A stretch of DNA of 8,506 bases from Bacteroidales bacterium (GTDB lineage: Bacteria; Bacteroidota; Bacteroidia; Bacteroidales; BM520), in assembly GCA_023230285.1 (NCBI GenBank), contig JALNXP010000099.1, positions 1-8,506 on the forward strand, given 5' to 3'. Positions 1 through 5,791 of the stretch are shown piece after piece. A model generated the notes under the pieces. The model had not been told where the DNA came from. It was given only the letters and a program-made list of their open reading frames with translations, and ran no database searches. Made by a program: the position numbers and the translations under genes. Numbering within the stretch: the stretch's first letter is position 1; every line of letters starts with the position of its first letter.

Positions 1-82
1 ACTTGGACACATCACCGATGCCAAACCTTCGCAGTACGTCAATCTGCTTCCGGCAAACTTCAAACCCGAATTGTTTGAGTAA
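1..82 (+). CDS. C-terminal end of an unrecognised protein (5' truncated)
   Basis: The second reading frame is open from the window edge to a TAA at 80-82. It gives 26 residues, beginning LGHITDAKPSQYVN and ending FKPELFE. The codons are GC-richer than the spacer that follows, and the composition (hydrophobic, proline, charged end) reads like a genuine soluble-protein tail. The other two forward frames give less natural peptides. I do not recognise the family from this short piece. No clear terminator hairpin follows it, and a 173-bp AT-rich spacer separates it from the next gene, which has its own promoter. The call rests only on open frame and composition. Confidence 0.6.
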   Translation, partial: LGHITDAKPSQYVNLLPANFKPELFE

Positions 83-193
83 AAGTCAAGATGCGGTTGG
101 CGGGGTGGATATATTTCTCAACTCTTTATTGTATTTTCGCAATGCTAATGAATCTACGCTAATTTTACTCACAAAAAATTAGTACCTTCTTCC

Positions 194-224
194 TTTCTTA
201 TTTCAAAAAAACGCCTTACCTTTG
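194..224 (+). promoter_or_regulatory. Bacteroidota-type promoter for the C1B peptidase gene
   Basis: TACCTTTG at 217-224 matches the Bacteroidota -7 consensus TAnnTTTG exactly. A TTTC at 194-197 sits 19 bp upstream and is a one-base variant of the -33 TTTG element, at the usual spacing. Transcription would start near 230, leaving a 5' leader of about 25 nt before the ATG at 256. No Shine-Dalgarno sequence is seen in that leader, which is A/T-rich, as is usual in this phylum. The same promoter probably serves the M20 gene downstream. Confidence 0.65.
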
Positions 225-255
225 TAGTTTAAAATTTAAACTTAATTTTCAAATC

Positions 256-1464
256 ATGAAAAAATTACTTTTTGGAGTGTTAGCAGTAATCTTCAGCTTA
301 GGATTACATGCTCAAACAAATGAAGAACAACCTGAGCCGGAAAAGAAAGGTTATCAATTTACAATGGAAAAACAAATTCCTGTAACATCGGTAAAAGACC
401 AATACAGGTCGGGAACTTGCTGGAGTTTTAGCGGATTAGGATTTGTAGAAGCAGAAATGTTAAGACAAGGCAAACCGGAATACGACTTATCAGAAGCCTT
501 CATTTTCAGAAAATGTTATGAAGATAAAATAGTAAAATATGTAAGAATGCACGGTAGCATCAACTTCGCAGGCGGCGGCTCTTTCGGCGACGTATTCAAT
601 ACAATTGATAAATACGGCATCGTTCCGGAAAATGTTTATGACGGTTTGACATACGGCGATACCAGCCATGTTCACGGCGAATTAGATGCAATACTGAAGG
701 CTTACGCCGAAACTATAATTAAAAATCCAAATAAAAAATTATCAACAGCATGGTTTAGCGCTTATCAATCTTTATTAGACGGCTATTTGGGCGAAGTTCC
801 GGAAACTTTTACCTACAACGGCGTTGAATATACTCCGGCTTCTTTTGGAAAATCTTTAGGCTTTAATACAGCTGATTATGTCAACTTAACTTCTTATACC
901 CACCATCCTTTTTATGAACCTTTTATTTTGGAAATTCCTGATAATTGGGCTTGGGGAAGTTCATATAATGTTCCTATAGATGAACTTATAGGCATCATGA
1001 ACAACGCCATAAACAACGGATATACAGTATGTTGGGGCGCTGATGTCAGCGAAAAAGGCTTTAAATGGAGTAAGGGTGTTGCCGTTGTCCCTGAAGAAGA
1101 CAGACCCGACTTAGACGGCTTGGAAAGAGATAAATGGGAAAAACTGTCTGCACGCGAAAAAAATGAAATGCTGTATAACATGGATAATCCTGTCCCAGAG
1201 AAAGAAATCACTCAGGAAATGAGACAAATCGCTTTCGACAACTATCAAACCACTGACGACCACGGAATGTTGATATGCGGCTTGGCTAAAGACCAAAACG
1301 GAAATCCTTTCTACTACGTTAAAAATTCATGGAACACAACAGACCATATCTATGACGGCTTCTTCTATGCTTCTGAGTCTTTCGTGAAATATAAAACCAT
1401 GAACATTGTCGTCCATAAAGATGCTATTCCTAAAGATATAAAGAAAAAATTAGGCATTAAATAA
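256..1464 (+). CDS. Exported bleomycin-hydrolase-like cysteine aminopeptidase (peptidase family C1B)
   Basis: This is a 402-residue papain-fold cysteine peptidase of the bleomycin hydrolase/PepC family (C1B), which removes N-terminal amino acids from peptides. The catalytic set is complete: Q49 for the oxyanion hole, C55 in SGTCWSFSG, H336 in TDDHGM and N357 in VKNSWN. The long insertion between C55 and H336 fits C1B rather than short papain-type enzymes. Residues 1-19 form a signal peptide (KK, hydrophobic core, LHA before Q20), so the protein is predicted to act in the periplasm, whereas classical PepC and bleomycin hydrolase are cytosolic. There is no lipobox cysteine. The C-terminus ends in KKKLGIK. 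In characterised homologues the C-terminal tail lies in the active site and sets aminopeptidase specificity; whether it does so here is inference. A strong promoter lies upstream, and the M20 dipeptidase gene follows after 21 bp with no visible promoter, suggesting co-transcription. Confidence 0.9.
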   Translation: MKKLLFGVLAVIFSLGLHAQTNEEQPEPEKKGYQFTMEKQIPVTSVKDQYRSGTCWSFSGLGFVEAEMLRQGKPEYDLSEAFIFRKCYEDKIVKYVRMHGSINFAGGGSFGDVFNTIDKYGIVPENVYDGLTYGDTSHVHGELDAILKAYAETIIKNPNKKLSTAWFSAYQSLLDGYLGEVPETFTYNGVEYTPASFGKSLGFNTADYVNLTSYTHHPFYEPFILEIPDNWAWGSSYNVPIDELIGIMNNAINNGYTVCWGADVSEKGFKWSKGVAVVPEEDRPDLDGLERDKWEKLSAREKNEMLYNMDNPVPEKEITQEMRQIAFDNYQTTDDHGMLICGLAKDQNGNPFYYVKNSWNTTDHIYDGFFYASESFVKYKTMNIVVHKDAIPKDIKKKLGIK

Positions 1465-1485
1465 TTATCATTAGTACCACTCTAT

Positions 1486-2865
1486 ATGGAATACATAAAA
1501 AATTATATTGATGAAAACAAAGAACGTTTTCTTGAAGAATTATTCGGATTAATCAGAATTCCGTCTATCAGTTCTATTGCTGAGCATAAACCCGACATGT
1601 ATCGTGCAGCGGAGTATTGGGAAAAAACCATGCTTGATGCCGGCGCAGATAAAGCCGAAGTGTTTGATACAGAAGGTAATCCTATCGCCTACGGCGAAAA
1701 AATTATCGACCCAAAGCTGCCTACTGTTTTAGTTTACGGTCACATGGACGTGATGCCGGTAGACCCTGTAGAGTTATGGCATACAGACCCTTTTGAACCT
1801 GTCGTCAAAAACGACATCATCTGGGCTCGCGGTGCTGACGACGACAAAGGTCAATCTTTTATGCACGCAAAAGCTTTCGAGCTGCTGAACAAAACCAACA
1901 CCCTGCCATGCAACGTCAAATTCTTAATCGAAGGCGAAGAAGAAATAGGCTCCAGCAACCTCTATAAGTTCTGTGAAGACCATAAAGACATGCTGAAAGC
2001 CGACATCTTTTTAGTTTCTGATACAAGCATGATAGCACAAGACACGCCTTCTATCACAGCAGGACTTAGAGGTCTCGCTTATTGGGAATTAGAAGTCACC
2101 GGTCCGGATAAAGACCTACATTCCGGCATCTTCGGCGGAGCAGTAGCTAACCCTATCAACGTGTTATGCAAGATGATTGCCGATGTCTTAGATGAAAATA
2201 ACCATATCACAATACCCGGATTTTACAATGATGTCATCGAAGCTTCAGACATTGAAAGAAAAATGATGGGCAAAGCTCCTTACAACGAAGAAAAATATAA
2301 AGAAGCTATCGATGTTAAAGAGCTATGGGGCGAAAAAGGCTATACTACTAACGAACGCACATGGATAAGACCGTCTTTCGACCTCTGCGGCATCTGGGGC
2401 GGATACACAGGCGAAGGCTCTAAAACTGTTCTGCCAAGCAAGGCAACAGCGAAAATATCCTGCCGCTTAGTCCCTAATCAGGATAATAAGAAAATCTCCA
2501 AGTTGGTAAAAGAATATTTTGAACACATAGCTCCGGATTATGTTAAGGTGAAAGTTACAGAGATGCACGGCGGACAAGCCTACGGCTGCCCGATAGACCT
2601 GCCGGCATATAAAGCAGCAGAAAGAGCTTTCGAAAATGTATACGGCAAAACCCCTATCCCTGTACGCAGCGGCGGCTCTATTCCTATCATCTCCGGCTTC
2701 GAACATATCCTCGGCGTCAAGAGCATTCTGATGGGCTTCGGCTTAAGCAGCGACGCTATTCACTCCCCAAATGAAAATTATCCGCTGTATAATTTCTATA
2801 AAGGCATAGAAACTATAGCTAATTTCTATCTGGAATTTGTGAAAGAATATGGGTTGAATGTTTAA
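1486..2865 (+). CDS. M20-family metallo-dipeptidase (carnosinase/CNDP-like)
   Basis: This is a 459-residue di-zinc peptidase of family M20, closest in motif pattern to the CNDP2/carboxypeptidase-G2-like dipeptidases. The metal ligands are all visible: H86 in YGHMDV, D119 in GADDDKG as the bridging aspartate, E153 in EGEEEIGS with E152 as the catalytic base, D179 in VSDTS, and H426 in AIHSPNE. The dimerisation (lid) domain lies at about residues 190-390 and includes H212 in DLHSG, which in this family reaches across the dimer to the substrate. RSGGSIP at 394-400 is the conserved substrate-carboxylate loop. There is no signal peptide, so it should act in the cytoplasm on dipeptides or short peptides; the exact substrate cannot be told. 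It lies 21 bp after the C1B peptidase gene and probably shares its transcript. Its stop codon is 3 bp before the left repeat of the palindromic element. Confidence 0.92.
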   Translation: MEYIKNYIDENKERFLEELFGLIRIPSISSIAEHKPDMYRAAEYWEKTMLDAGADKAEVFDTEGNPIAYGEKIIDPKLPTVLVYGHMDVMPVDPVELWHTDPFEPVVKNDIIWARGADDDKGQSFMHAKAFELLNKTNTLPCNVKFLIEGEEEIGSSNLYKFCEDHKDMLKADIFLVSDTSMIAQDTPSITAGLRGLAYWELEVTGPDKDLHSGIFGGAVANPINVLCKMIADVLDENNHITIPGFYNDVIEASDIERKMMGKAPYNEEKYKEAIDVKELWGEKGYTTNERTWIRPSFDLCGIWGGYTGEGSKTVLPSKATAKISCRLVPNQDNKKISKLVKEYFEHIAPDYVKVKVTEMHGGQAYGCPIDLPAYKAAERAFENVYGKTPIPVRSGGSIPIISGFEHILGVKSILMGFGLSSDAIHSPNENYPLYNFYKGIETIANFYLEFVKEYGLNV

Positions 2866-2868
2866 CGT

Positions 2869-2910
2869 TGATTAGTAGAGACGATGTAATTACATCGTCT
2901 CTACTGATTA
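2869..2910. repeat. 30-bp perfect palindrome flanked by 6-bp direct repeats (probable small inserted element)
   Basis: Positions 2875-2904 are a perfect inverted repeat with no spacer: arms GTAGAGACGATGTAA and its complement, with outer ends GTAGAGACG...CGTCTCTAC. It is flanked directly by TGATTA at 2869-2874 and TGATTA at 2905-2910, which looks like a target-site duplication. The right copy carries the stop codon of the Gre gene (complement of 2908-2910), and the left copy begins 3 bp after the M20 stop. In RNA it would form a very stable hairpin from either strand, so it could end transcription or protect 3' ends for the two convergent genes, but no long U-tract follows on either side. Palindromes with similar GTAGAGACG ends are, from memory, common as dispersed repeats in cyanobacteria; that comparison was not checked. 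Confidence 0.75.
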
Positions 2911-3402
2911 ATCTACATTTATTATCTTATAAACATTGTTTCCTTTCGGTGTCTTTAGCACTATCTCCTCGCCTACCCTCTTGTTCATCAGCATTTTGGC
3001 TAATGGCGAAACAAAAGATATTTTTCCATTTACAGTGTCCGCTTCATCAGCACCAACTATCTGATACTGCAACAATTGCTCCGAACCGTTTTTTGATACG
3101 CTGACTATAGAGCCAAACATGACTATCTCCGTAGAATTTTTTTCAGTATCTACAACCCTTGCACTTAACAGCCTGTCGTTAAGCAATTTCATCTTTGCAT
3201 CTATGTAATTGGTTTCAATATGAGTGTCGCCGTCTATAGCAGACAGACGTGTGAGTTCAGTTAGCATACCTTCTTTTTCTTCTATCAGTTGCCGATAGCC
3301 GTTAGGTGTCACATAATTAGGCACTCCATCAGGTAAATACGCTCGCATATTTACCACAGGCACATTCTCCTGATCCTCTTCTTTAACAAAACCTCGACTC
3401 AT
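2908..3402 (-). CDS. GreA/GreB-family transcription elongation factor
   Basis: This 164-residue protein has the two-part Gre layout. Residues about 27-85 form the N-terminal coiled coil (begins VPNYVTPNGY). Residues about 92-164 form the C-terminal FKBP-like domain with IVGADEAD at 115-122 and ISFVSPLAKMLMNKRVGEE at 128-146. Gre factors enter the secondary channel of RNA polymerase and stimulate cleavage of backtracked RNA. The start MSRGFVKEED is the usual beginning of the Bacteroidota member of this family, which is longer at the N-terminus than E. coli GreA. The acidic tip of the coiled coil differs from GreA: D57 and D59 are present, but the second acid (E63) is shifted one place in my by-eye alignment. 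Cleavage activity is therefore likely but not certain. The gene lies 45 bp downstream of the DUF3078 gene with no TAnnTTTG promoter in the gap, so co-transcription is likely. It converges on the M20 gene. Confidence 0.88.
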   Translation of the reverse strand: MSRGFVKEEDQENVPVVNMRAYLPDGVPNYVTPNGYRQLIEEKEGMLTELTRLSAIDGDTHIETNYIDAKMKLLNDRLLSARVVDTEKNSTEIVMFGSIVSVSKNGSEQLLQYQIVGADEADTVNGKISFVSPLAKMLMNKRVGEEIVLKTPKGNNVYKIINVD

Positions 3403-3405
3403 AGT

Positions 3406-3425
3406 TAATTACTAATTACTAATTA
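3406..3425. repeat. Short tandem repeat in the leader of the Gre gene
   Basis: The 7-bp unit TAATTAC occurs twice in tandem (3406-3412, 3413-3419) and then as a partial TAATTA (3420-3425). It lies 4 bp upstream of the Gre gene ATG, so on the minus strand the leader reads as repeated TAATTAG just before the start codon. It may simply be an A/T-rich, unstructured translation-initiation region, which is what Bacteroidota use in place of a Shine-Dalgarno site. Copy-number slippage could change the spacing upstream of the start. Confidence 0.6.
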
Positions 3426-3447
3426 AACGCCTAAACATTAAACAATC

Positions 3448-4329
3448 TTAAAATGAGACAGTAAATCCAACTCCGACAAGCTCTTTAAATTGCACCTTAG
3501 AAACATCATTAACGCCATCATTATTAGTGTCGGTTGTCAGAATATTTTTATCCCATATTAAGTTGGTGCTGATATTGGCTGTCAAGAATTTATTAATTTT
3601 CATAAAAATCAACAAATCCCAGTTAATTGCTACATCGAAAGGTTTATTGTCGAGATAATCTGTAAAAGCAGAGACATTAGTTGCAACATCAACATTTTTC
3701 ACGACTTCTTTTTTGAAGCTCAGTCGCAGTTCGCTACCGAACCTTGTTTTACAAACCTGAGCGCTGTCGTTGCCGTATTGAACTTGTAATTCAGGAATAG
3801 TCACGAATGTAAACTTTGCTGTTGCAGGAGAATAGTTAATTGTCAGGAAGTCGAAGGGAGTATAGTCGGCTCCTATGCTTGCTGTAAGGTAGCCGGGAGC
3901 CATAAAGCCGGAGACCAAAGTTTTCTCTGTATCACTTGGATAAGTATAGCCGTTTGCAAACTGTGATCTAAATTCGGCAATAGCAGTAATTCTAAAGTTT
4001 TTATTTAGTTTATAAGCATATTTACTTAATAATACGATTTTATCATCACTCTTCTTCACAAAATCCTGATTTTTAGTTTTTATTAAGCCATAGCCAAGGT
4101 CTAATGTATTTTCCCAGCTATTCTTGTCTTTAGAATAATTAGCAAATGAGTTAATTAAGCCGTTAAGAGCAACCGAGCCTTCGCCGCCGGCAGCCCAATT
4201 GGTGAAAGATACTTGTGAAAAAGCTATGGACGTTGTAACCCCTTTTGTCCAATATTTTGTAGAGTCCGTTTGAGAAAATGCTGTGGCAAACATCAGCAAC
4301 AGTAAAGTAAAAGCTAAAATTTTTTTCAT
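3448..4329 (-). CDS. DUF3078 outer-membrane beta-barrel protein
   Basis: This 293-residue protein has a signal peptide (residues 1-19, MKKILAF... ending AFSQ) and then a run of alternating hydrophobic beta strands. It ends in VGVGFTVSF, with the terminal phenylalanine typical of barrels inserted by the BAM complex. Family features of DUF3078 are visible: WAAGGE at 45-50, the ENTLDLGYGLI segment at 73-83, KSDDKI at 93-98, the FRSQFANGY segment at 120-128, and SGFMAPGYL at 140-148. The family is nearly confined to Bacteroidota and its function is unknown. A loop just before the last strands, DTNNDGVND (267-275), has the spacing of aspartates seen in EF-hand-like and thrombospondin type-3 calcium loops; calcium binding is inference. 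It is followed by the Gre gene after 45 bp and preceded by a probable promoter. Confidence 0.88.
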   Translation of the reverse strand: MKKILAFTLLLLMFATAFSQTDSTKYWTKGVTTSIAFSQVSFTNWAAGGEGSVALNGLINSFANYSKDKNSWENTLDLGYGLIKTKNQDFVKKSDDKIVLLSKYAYKLNKNFRITAIAEFRSQFANGYTYPSDTEKTLVSGFMAPGYLTASIGADYTPFDFLTINYSPATAKFTFVTIPELQVQYGNDSAQVCKTRFGSELRLSFKKEVVKNVDVATNVSAFTDYLDNKPFDVAINWDLLIFMKINKFLTANISTNLIWDKNILTTDTNNDGVNDVSKVQFKELVGVGFTVSF

Positions 4330-4397
4330 GATAGAATGTTATTAATAAATTATCTCAAATAAAAAACGGCAGTAAACATAATACACGTTTCAACTTG

Positions 4398-4405
4398 CAA
4401 ATTTA
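4398..4405 (-). promoter_or_regulatory. Probable -7 promoter element for the DUF3078 gene
   Basis: On the minus strand this reads TAAATTTG, an exact match to TAnnTTTG. It lies about 70 bp before the DUF3078 start, giving a leader of roughly 60-65 nt. No good -33 TTTG is found at 19-21 bp, so the call rests on the -7 element alone. It lies in the 119-bp gap between queH and the DUF3078 gene, which otherwise holds only A/T-rich sequence. Confidence 0.45.
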
Positions 4406-4448
4406 AAAAATATCTTACAAAACGTATTAAAAAAAACGATTTTACATG

Positions 4449-5063
4449 TTAAGATTGTGAAAATTCGCAGCCGCAATAATTTTGTCGGTACAAATTATAT
4501 GTTTTAGACAGTTCTATTGAGCGTTTAAATCCTTCTTTTTTCTTAAAATCAGAAAACAGATAGTTAACGCCAAACTCTTCAGATATGGCTTCACCTATTT
4601 CATTTATTTTGCCTGAGTTTTTTAACGGACTTATAGTCAGTGTAGTAGTAAAAAAGTCAAAGCTTTTGAGTTTTGCGATGCGAGCAGTTTCTCTCAATCG
4701 CAGTTCATAGCATTTACAGCAGCGTCGTCCACCTTCTTTAAGCTGTTCCATACCTTCAGCCATTTTGTAAAACACCTCAGGATTATATTCACCCTCAATA
4801 TAATCTATCTTATTGACAACAAATTGATTATAGGCAGCAATCAGTTTTTTTTGTTCTGTTGCTCTTTTATAAAATTCTTCAAACGGATAAATGTTGGGAT
4901 TATAATACAACACTGTAATTTTAAAAAACGGCGACAAATATTCTAACACATAGCTGCTACAAGGAGCGCAACAGCAATGGAGCATCAGCGAGGGAGTTGT
5001 TTTCTCTTGTTTGATTTTGTCTATTGCGGCATCTAAAACTCTCTGATAATTAACATTTTCCAT
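4449..5063 (-). CDS. queH: Epoxyqueuosine reductase QueH
   Basis: This 204-residue protein matches QueH (formerly DUF208), the non-cobalamin enzyme that performs the last step of queuosine synthesis by reducing epoxyqueuosine in tRNA. The cysteine clusters that carry its iron-sulfur centre are all present: LHCCCAPC (C30, C31, C32, C35), RRCCKC (C115, C116, C118) and the C-terminal YCGCEFS (C197, C199). The segment YYNPNIYPFEEFYKR (53-67) after the first cluster is also typical. Length is normal for the family. QueH replaces the unrelated QueG in many bacteria. The gene starts only 16 bp beyond the T-tract of the rplT terminator, so it has little room for its own promoter downstream of that hairpin; its expression may depend on read-through or on a promoter inside the upstream region. 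No Shine-Dalgarno site is visible. Confidence 0.93.
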   Translation of the reverse strand: MENVNYQRVLDAAIDKIKQEKTTPSLMLHCCCAPCSSYVLEYLSPFFKITVLYYNPNIYPFEEFYKRATEQKKLIAAYNQFVVNKIDYIEGEYNPEVFYKMAEGMEQLKEGGRRCCKCYELRLRETARIAKLKSFDFFTTTLTISPLKNSGKINEIGEAISEEFGVNYLFSDFKKKEGFKRSIELSKTYNLYRQNYCGCEFSQS

Positions 5064-5079
5064 GTTGACTTATACCTAT

Positions 5080-5115
5080 AAAAAAATCGGACAGTTGAAG
5101 CAACCATCCGATTTT
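5080..5115 (-). terminator. Intrinsic terminator of the thrS-infC-rpmI-rplT operon
   Basis: Read on the minus strand, AAAATCGGA (5115-5107) pairs with TCCGATTTT (5091-5083). The inner part continues as TG-GTTG / CAAC-TG with two G-U wobbles around a CTT loop. A run of seven T residues (5086-5080) begins within the descending arm. The stem starts 20 bp after the rplT stop codon. The ascending arm is preceded by A residues, so weak termination in the other direction is possible, but no plus-strand gene is nearby. This is the strongest terminator in the window. Confidence 0.85.
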
Positions 5116-5134
5116 CAATAATAACAAATAATTT

Positions 5135-5479
5135 TTATTTAACTGTATTCACAATTTCTTTAAATGCTTCGGGGTTATTCATTGCTAAATCGGCAAGAAC
5201 TTTGCGACTTAGTTGAATATCCTTTTGATGTAGTTTACCCATTAATTCTGAGTAAGACAAACCATTTAAACGAGCAGCGGCGTTTATTCTTTGAATCCAC
5301 AATGCTCTAAAAGAACCTTTTTTATCGCGTCTGTCGCGGTACGCATAGGTTTGACCTTTTTCCCATGAGTTTTTAGCAACCGTCCAAACATTTCTTCTTC
5401 TTCCGAAAGCTCCTTTGGTTCTGTTAAGGATTTTCTTTCTTCTTGCCCTTGATGCAACTGCATTTACTGATCTTGGCAT
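5135..5479 (-). CDS. rplT: 50S ribosomal protein L20
   Basis: This 114-residue basic protein is full length for L20, an early-assembling 23S rRNA-binding protein of the large subunit. The long arginine/lysine-rich N-terminal helix ([16 protein letters not shown], then GAFGRRRN) and the core signature [18 protein letters not shown] (residues 53-70) are intact. In E. coli and Bacillus, L20 represses its own operon by binding mRNA, so this gene is a candidate regulator of rpmI-rplT here too; the hairpin in its 77-bp leader is the obvious place to look. The start is supported by an AAAGGA site 6 nt upstream, unusual in this phylum. The operon terminator begins 20 bp after the stop. Confidence 0.97.
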   Translation of the reverse strand: MPRSVNAVASRARRKKILNRTKGAFGRRRNVWTVAKNSWEKGQTYAYRDRRDKKGSFRALWIQRINAAARLNGLSYSELMGKLHQKDIQLSRKVLADLAMNNPEAFKEIVNTVK

Positions 5480-5485
5480 AATTTT

Positions 5486-5491
5486 TCCTTT
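5486..5491 (-). promoter_or_regulatory. Shine-Dalgarno-like site for rplT
   Basis: On the minus strand AAAGGA ends 6 nt before the rplT ATG, inside a purine-rich run that follows the leader hairpin. It is the only convincing SD-like sequence I see ahead of a gene in this window; the others have A/T-rich leaders. It supports the chosen start and suggests a translation rate that differs from that of its neighbours. Confidence 0.5.
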
Positions 5492-5500
5492 CTTTTTTTT

Positions 5501-5538
5501 ACTTCAGTGATAAATTAATTATTCTTTTGACTGAAAGT
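5501..5538 (-). promoter_or_regulatory. Hairpin in the rpmI-rplT intergenic leader
   Basis: On the minus strand ACTTTCAGT (5538-5530) pairs with ACTGAAGT (5508-5501), giving 8 base pairs with one bulged U and a 21-nt A/U-rich loop. It is followed not by a U-tract but by eight A residues and the SD-like site, so it is not a terminator. The position, directly before the rplT ribosome site in an unusually long gap for this operon, fits a translational control element such as an L20 binding site. The binding itself is inference; only the pairing is seen. Confidence 0.4.
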
Positions 5539-5556
5539 AAAGTTAAACAATAAAAT

Positions 5557-5751
5557 TTACTTTTTCAACATTCCTTTAACTACAGATATATCGGCTTTAT
5601 CCACTATTTCGAAATACGCAAGATTACGTTTTCTCTTTGTAGTTTTTTTAGTCAAGATATGGCTGTGGTAAGCATGTCTTCTTTTTAATTTGCCGGTTCC
5701 CGTAAGCGTAAAACGTTTTTTGGCAGCGGCTTTTGTTTTTAATTTTGGCAT
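5557..5751 (-). CDS. rpmI: 50S ribosomal protein L35
   Basis: This 64-residue, highly basic protein is the normal length for L35 and begins with the family signature [20 protein letters not shown]. The lysine/arginine-rich middle ([22 protein letters not shown]) contacts 23S rRNA in the large subunit. It lies between infC (40 bp upstream) and rplT (77 bp downstream), the standard order. No promoter or clear Shine-Dalgarno site is seen before it, consistent with expression from the thrS transcript. Confidence 0.96.
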   Translation of the reverse strand: MPKLKTKAAAKKRFTLTGTGKLKRRHAYHSHILTKKTTKRKRNLAYFEIVDKADISVVKGMLKK

Positions 5752-5791
5752 TTTCTGAAATTTTAATTAGTTAATAAAATATAAATTTGTG

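Noticed and set aside
144..163. Direct repeat GCTAAT (144-149 and 158-163) as a regulator site upstream of the C1B peptidase gene
   Set aside because: Six-base repeats with a 14-bp period in an A/T-rich spacer are weak, do not lie on the same helix face, and are well upstream of the promoter.
2868..3104. Plus-strand open frame overlapping the Gre gene
   Set aside because: It begins inside the palindromic repeat and runs antisense to a well-conserved gene. The translated peptide shows no recognisable domain and it has no promoter.
3406..3425. Tandem TAATTAC units as a CRISPR or phase-variation tract
   Set aside because: Fewer than three 7-bp copies with no spacers, outside the coding frame. 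It is listed only as a short tandem repeat.
4419..4443. Terminator after queH on the minus strand
   Set aside because: AAAATCGT and ACGTTTT can pair with a bulged base, but the stem is only about 7 mostly A-U pairs, the T-run lies in the loop, and nothing suggests stability.
5064..5134. A preQ1 riboswitch upstream of queH
   Set aside because: The only structure is the terminator hairpin. It lacks the short C-rich pseudoknot loop and the A-rich tail pairing of preQ1 riboswitches, and it belongs at the end of the rplT transcript.
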